Of a stretch of 6,152 nucleotides of DNA, positions 5,634 through 6,152 are shown piece by piece. Below the pieces are notes generated by a model, which was not told where the DNA came from, searched no databases, and was given only the letters and a program-made list of their open reading frames with translations. Each line of letters begins with the position of its first letter. Positions within the stretch are counted from its first letter, which is position 1. The stretch is from Sphingobacteriaceae bacterium (GTDB lineage: Bacteria > Bacteroidota > Bacteroidia > Sphingobacteriales > Sphingobacteriaceae): the NCBI GenBank assembly GCA_947478315.1, contig CANJWF010000078.1:1-6152 (forward strand), read 5' to 3'. Position numbers and translations under genes: made by a program.

Positions 5634-6152
5634 ATGGCACGGAAAATAATTTTTTCAATTTTGTTACTTATCAGTATTCGAGGTGTCGTTCTCGCCCAAA
5701 ATTTACAGAGTGTTCATCGTTTTAATCTCAATCTTTCACAGGTAGGCTATAATTTTGAACAAAAAGTAGGCGCAAATGTGGTGTTGAATTACCATGTTCG
5801 TAACAGTTTGTTGTGGCGTGTCACAACACGATTAGAGAATAATGCTTCTTTTGAGTTCGTTGATTATGTCAATCTTGAAATTGGTCCGAAATGGTATTAT
5901 AATCTCAAAAATAGAGGAAGTAGTAACAAAAAAATTCGTTTAAATAGTGCTAATTTTTTGGGACTATATGTGGGTTATCGAACAAGTCCATTAATAGAAA
6001 ATGATTTTATATCGCAGTATTCAAATTGCTTATACCTTGCTCCTCATTGGGGTATGCAACGCATTTTTGGTAAAGAAAGTCGCTGGGGTTGGTATTTTAC
6101 GGCAGGTATCGTTTCTTTTTATAACCGATACGAACAGCAGATTAATACGAAT
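5634..6152 (+). CDS. Secreted, probably outer-membrane beta-barrel protein, 3' end outside the window
   Basis: This open frame starts at ATG 5634 and continues for 173 codons to the window edge without a stop. The N-terminus MARKIIFSILLLISIRGVVLA|Q is a typical signal peptide with cleavage at about 21-22. The mature part alternates polar and hydrophobic or aromatic residues (HRFNLNLSQVGYNF, LNYHVRN, LWRVTTRLE, GPKWYYNLKNRG, NFLGLYVGYRT, APHWGMQRIFG, WGWYFTAGIVSFYNRY), the pattern of amphipathic strands with W/Y girdles. 'KWYYNLK.R......nsanFlgL..gY' resembles uncharacterised outer-membrane barrel proteins I know from Bacteroidota, but I cannot name a family. It begins 6 nt after the lipoprotein stop, so the two are very likely co-transcribed and may be translationally coupled. 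No clear Shine-Dalgarno site is seen. The remaining length and final strand cannot be judged. Confidence 0.85.
   Translation, partial: MARKIIFSILLLISIRGVVLAQNLQSVHRFNLNLSQVGYNFEQKVGANVVLNYHVRNSLLWRVTTRLENNASFEFVDYVNLEIGPKWYYNLKNRGSSNKKIRLNSANFLGLYVGYRTSPLIENDFISQYSNCLYLAPHWGMQRIFGKESRWGWYFTAGIVSFYNRYEQQINTN

Overview
The window looks like a piece of an AT-rich Bacteroidota chromosome. The evidence is the gene content (the C-terminal end of a PorG-like protein, then an isoprenyl transferase, then a BamA of the Bacteroidota type), the lack of strong Shine-Dalgarno sites, and one promoter that fits the Bacteroidota TTG-N20-TAnnTTTG pattern. Everything coding is on the + strand; the larger minus-strand ORFs are shadows of these genes.

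Layout: 1-95 is the 3' end of a PorG-like (DUF6089) outer-membrane protein gene. 96-399 is a 304-nt spacer. 400-1146 is a complete uppS (undecaprenyl diphosphate synthase). 1147-1457 is a second spacer of 311 nt. 1458-3977 is a complete bamA. 3978-4160 is a short spacer with a plausible promoter. 4161-5627 is a lipoprotein gene of unknown function. Six bases later, at 5634, starts a gene for a secreted, probably outer-membrane beta-barrel protein that runs off the window at 6152.

The first three genes form a cell-envelope group: PorG belongs to the type IX secretion outer-membrane machinery, UppS makes the lipid carrier for peptidoglycan and surface glycans, and BamA inserts outer-membrane barrels. 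The lipoprotein and the barrel gene behind it look like a separate two-gene operon of exported proteins, probably meeting in the outer membrane.

Two things stand out. First, the porG-uppS and uppS-bamA spacers are unusually long for neighbouring same-strand housekeeping genes. They share a family of degenerate direct repeats, including exact 14-nt and 15-nt matches, an internal copy pair 86 nt apart, and many ATGA words on one strand. The same ten bases, CAGATGAAAT, lie at or just before both start codons. I do not recognise this repeat family. Second, the lipoprotein gene carries a (TG)8 tract inside its signal peptide. Gain or loss of one TG unit would stop translation within a few codons, which is the layout of a phase-variable surface protein.
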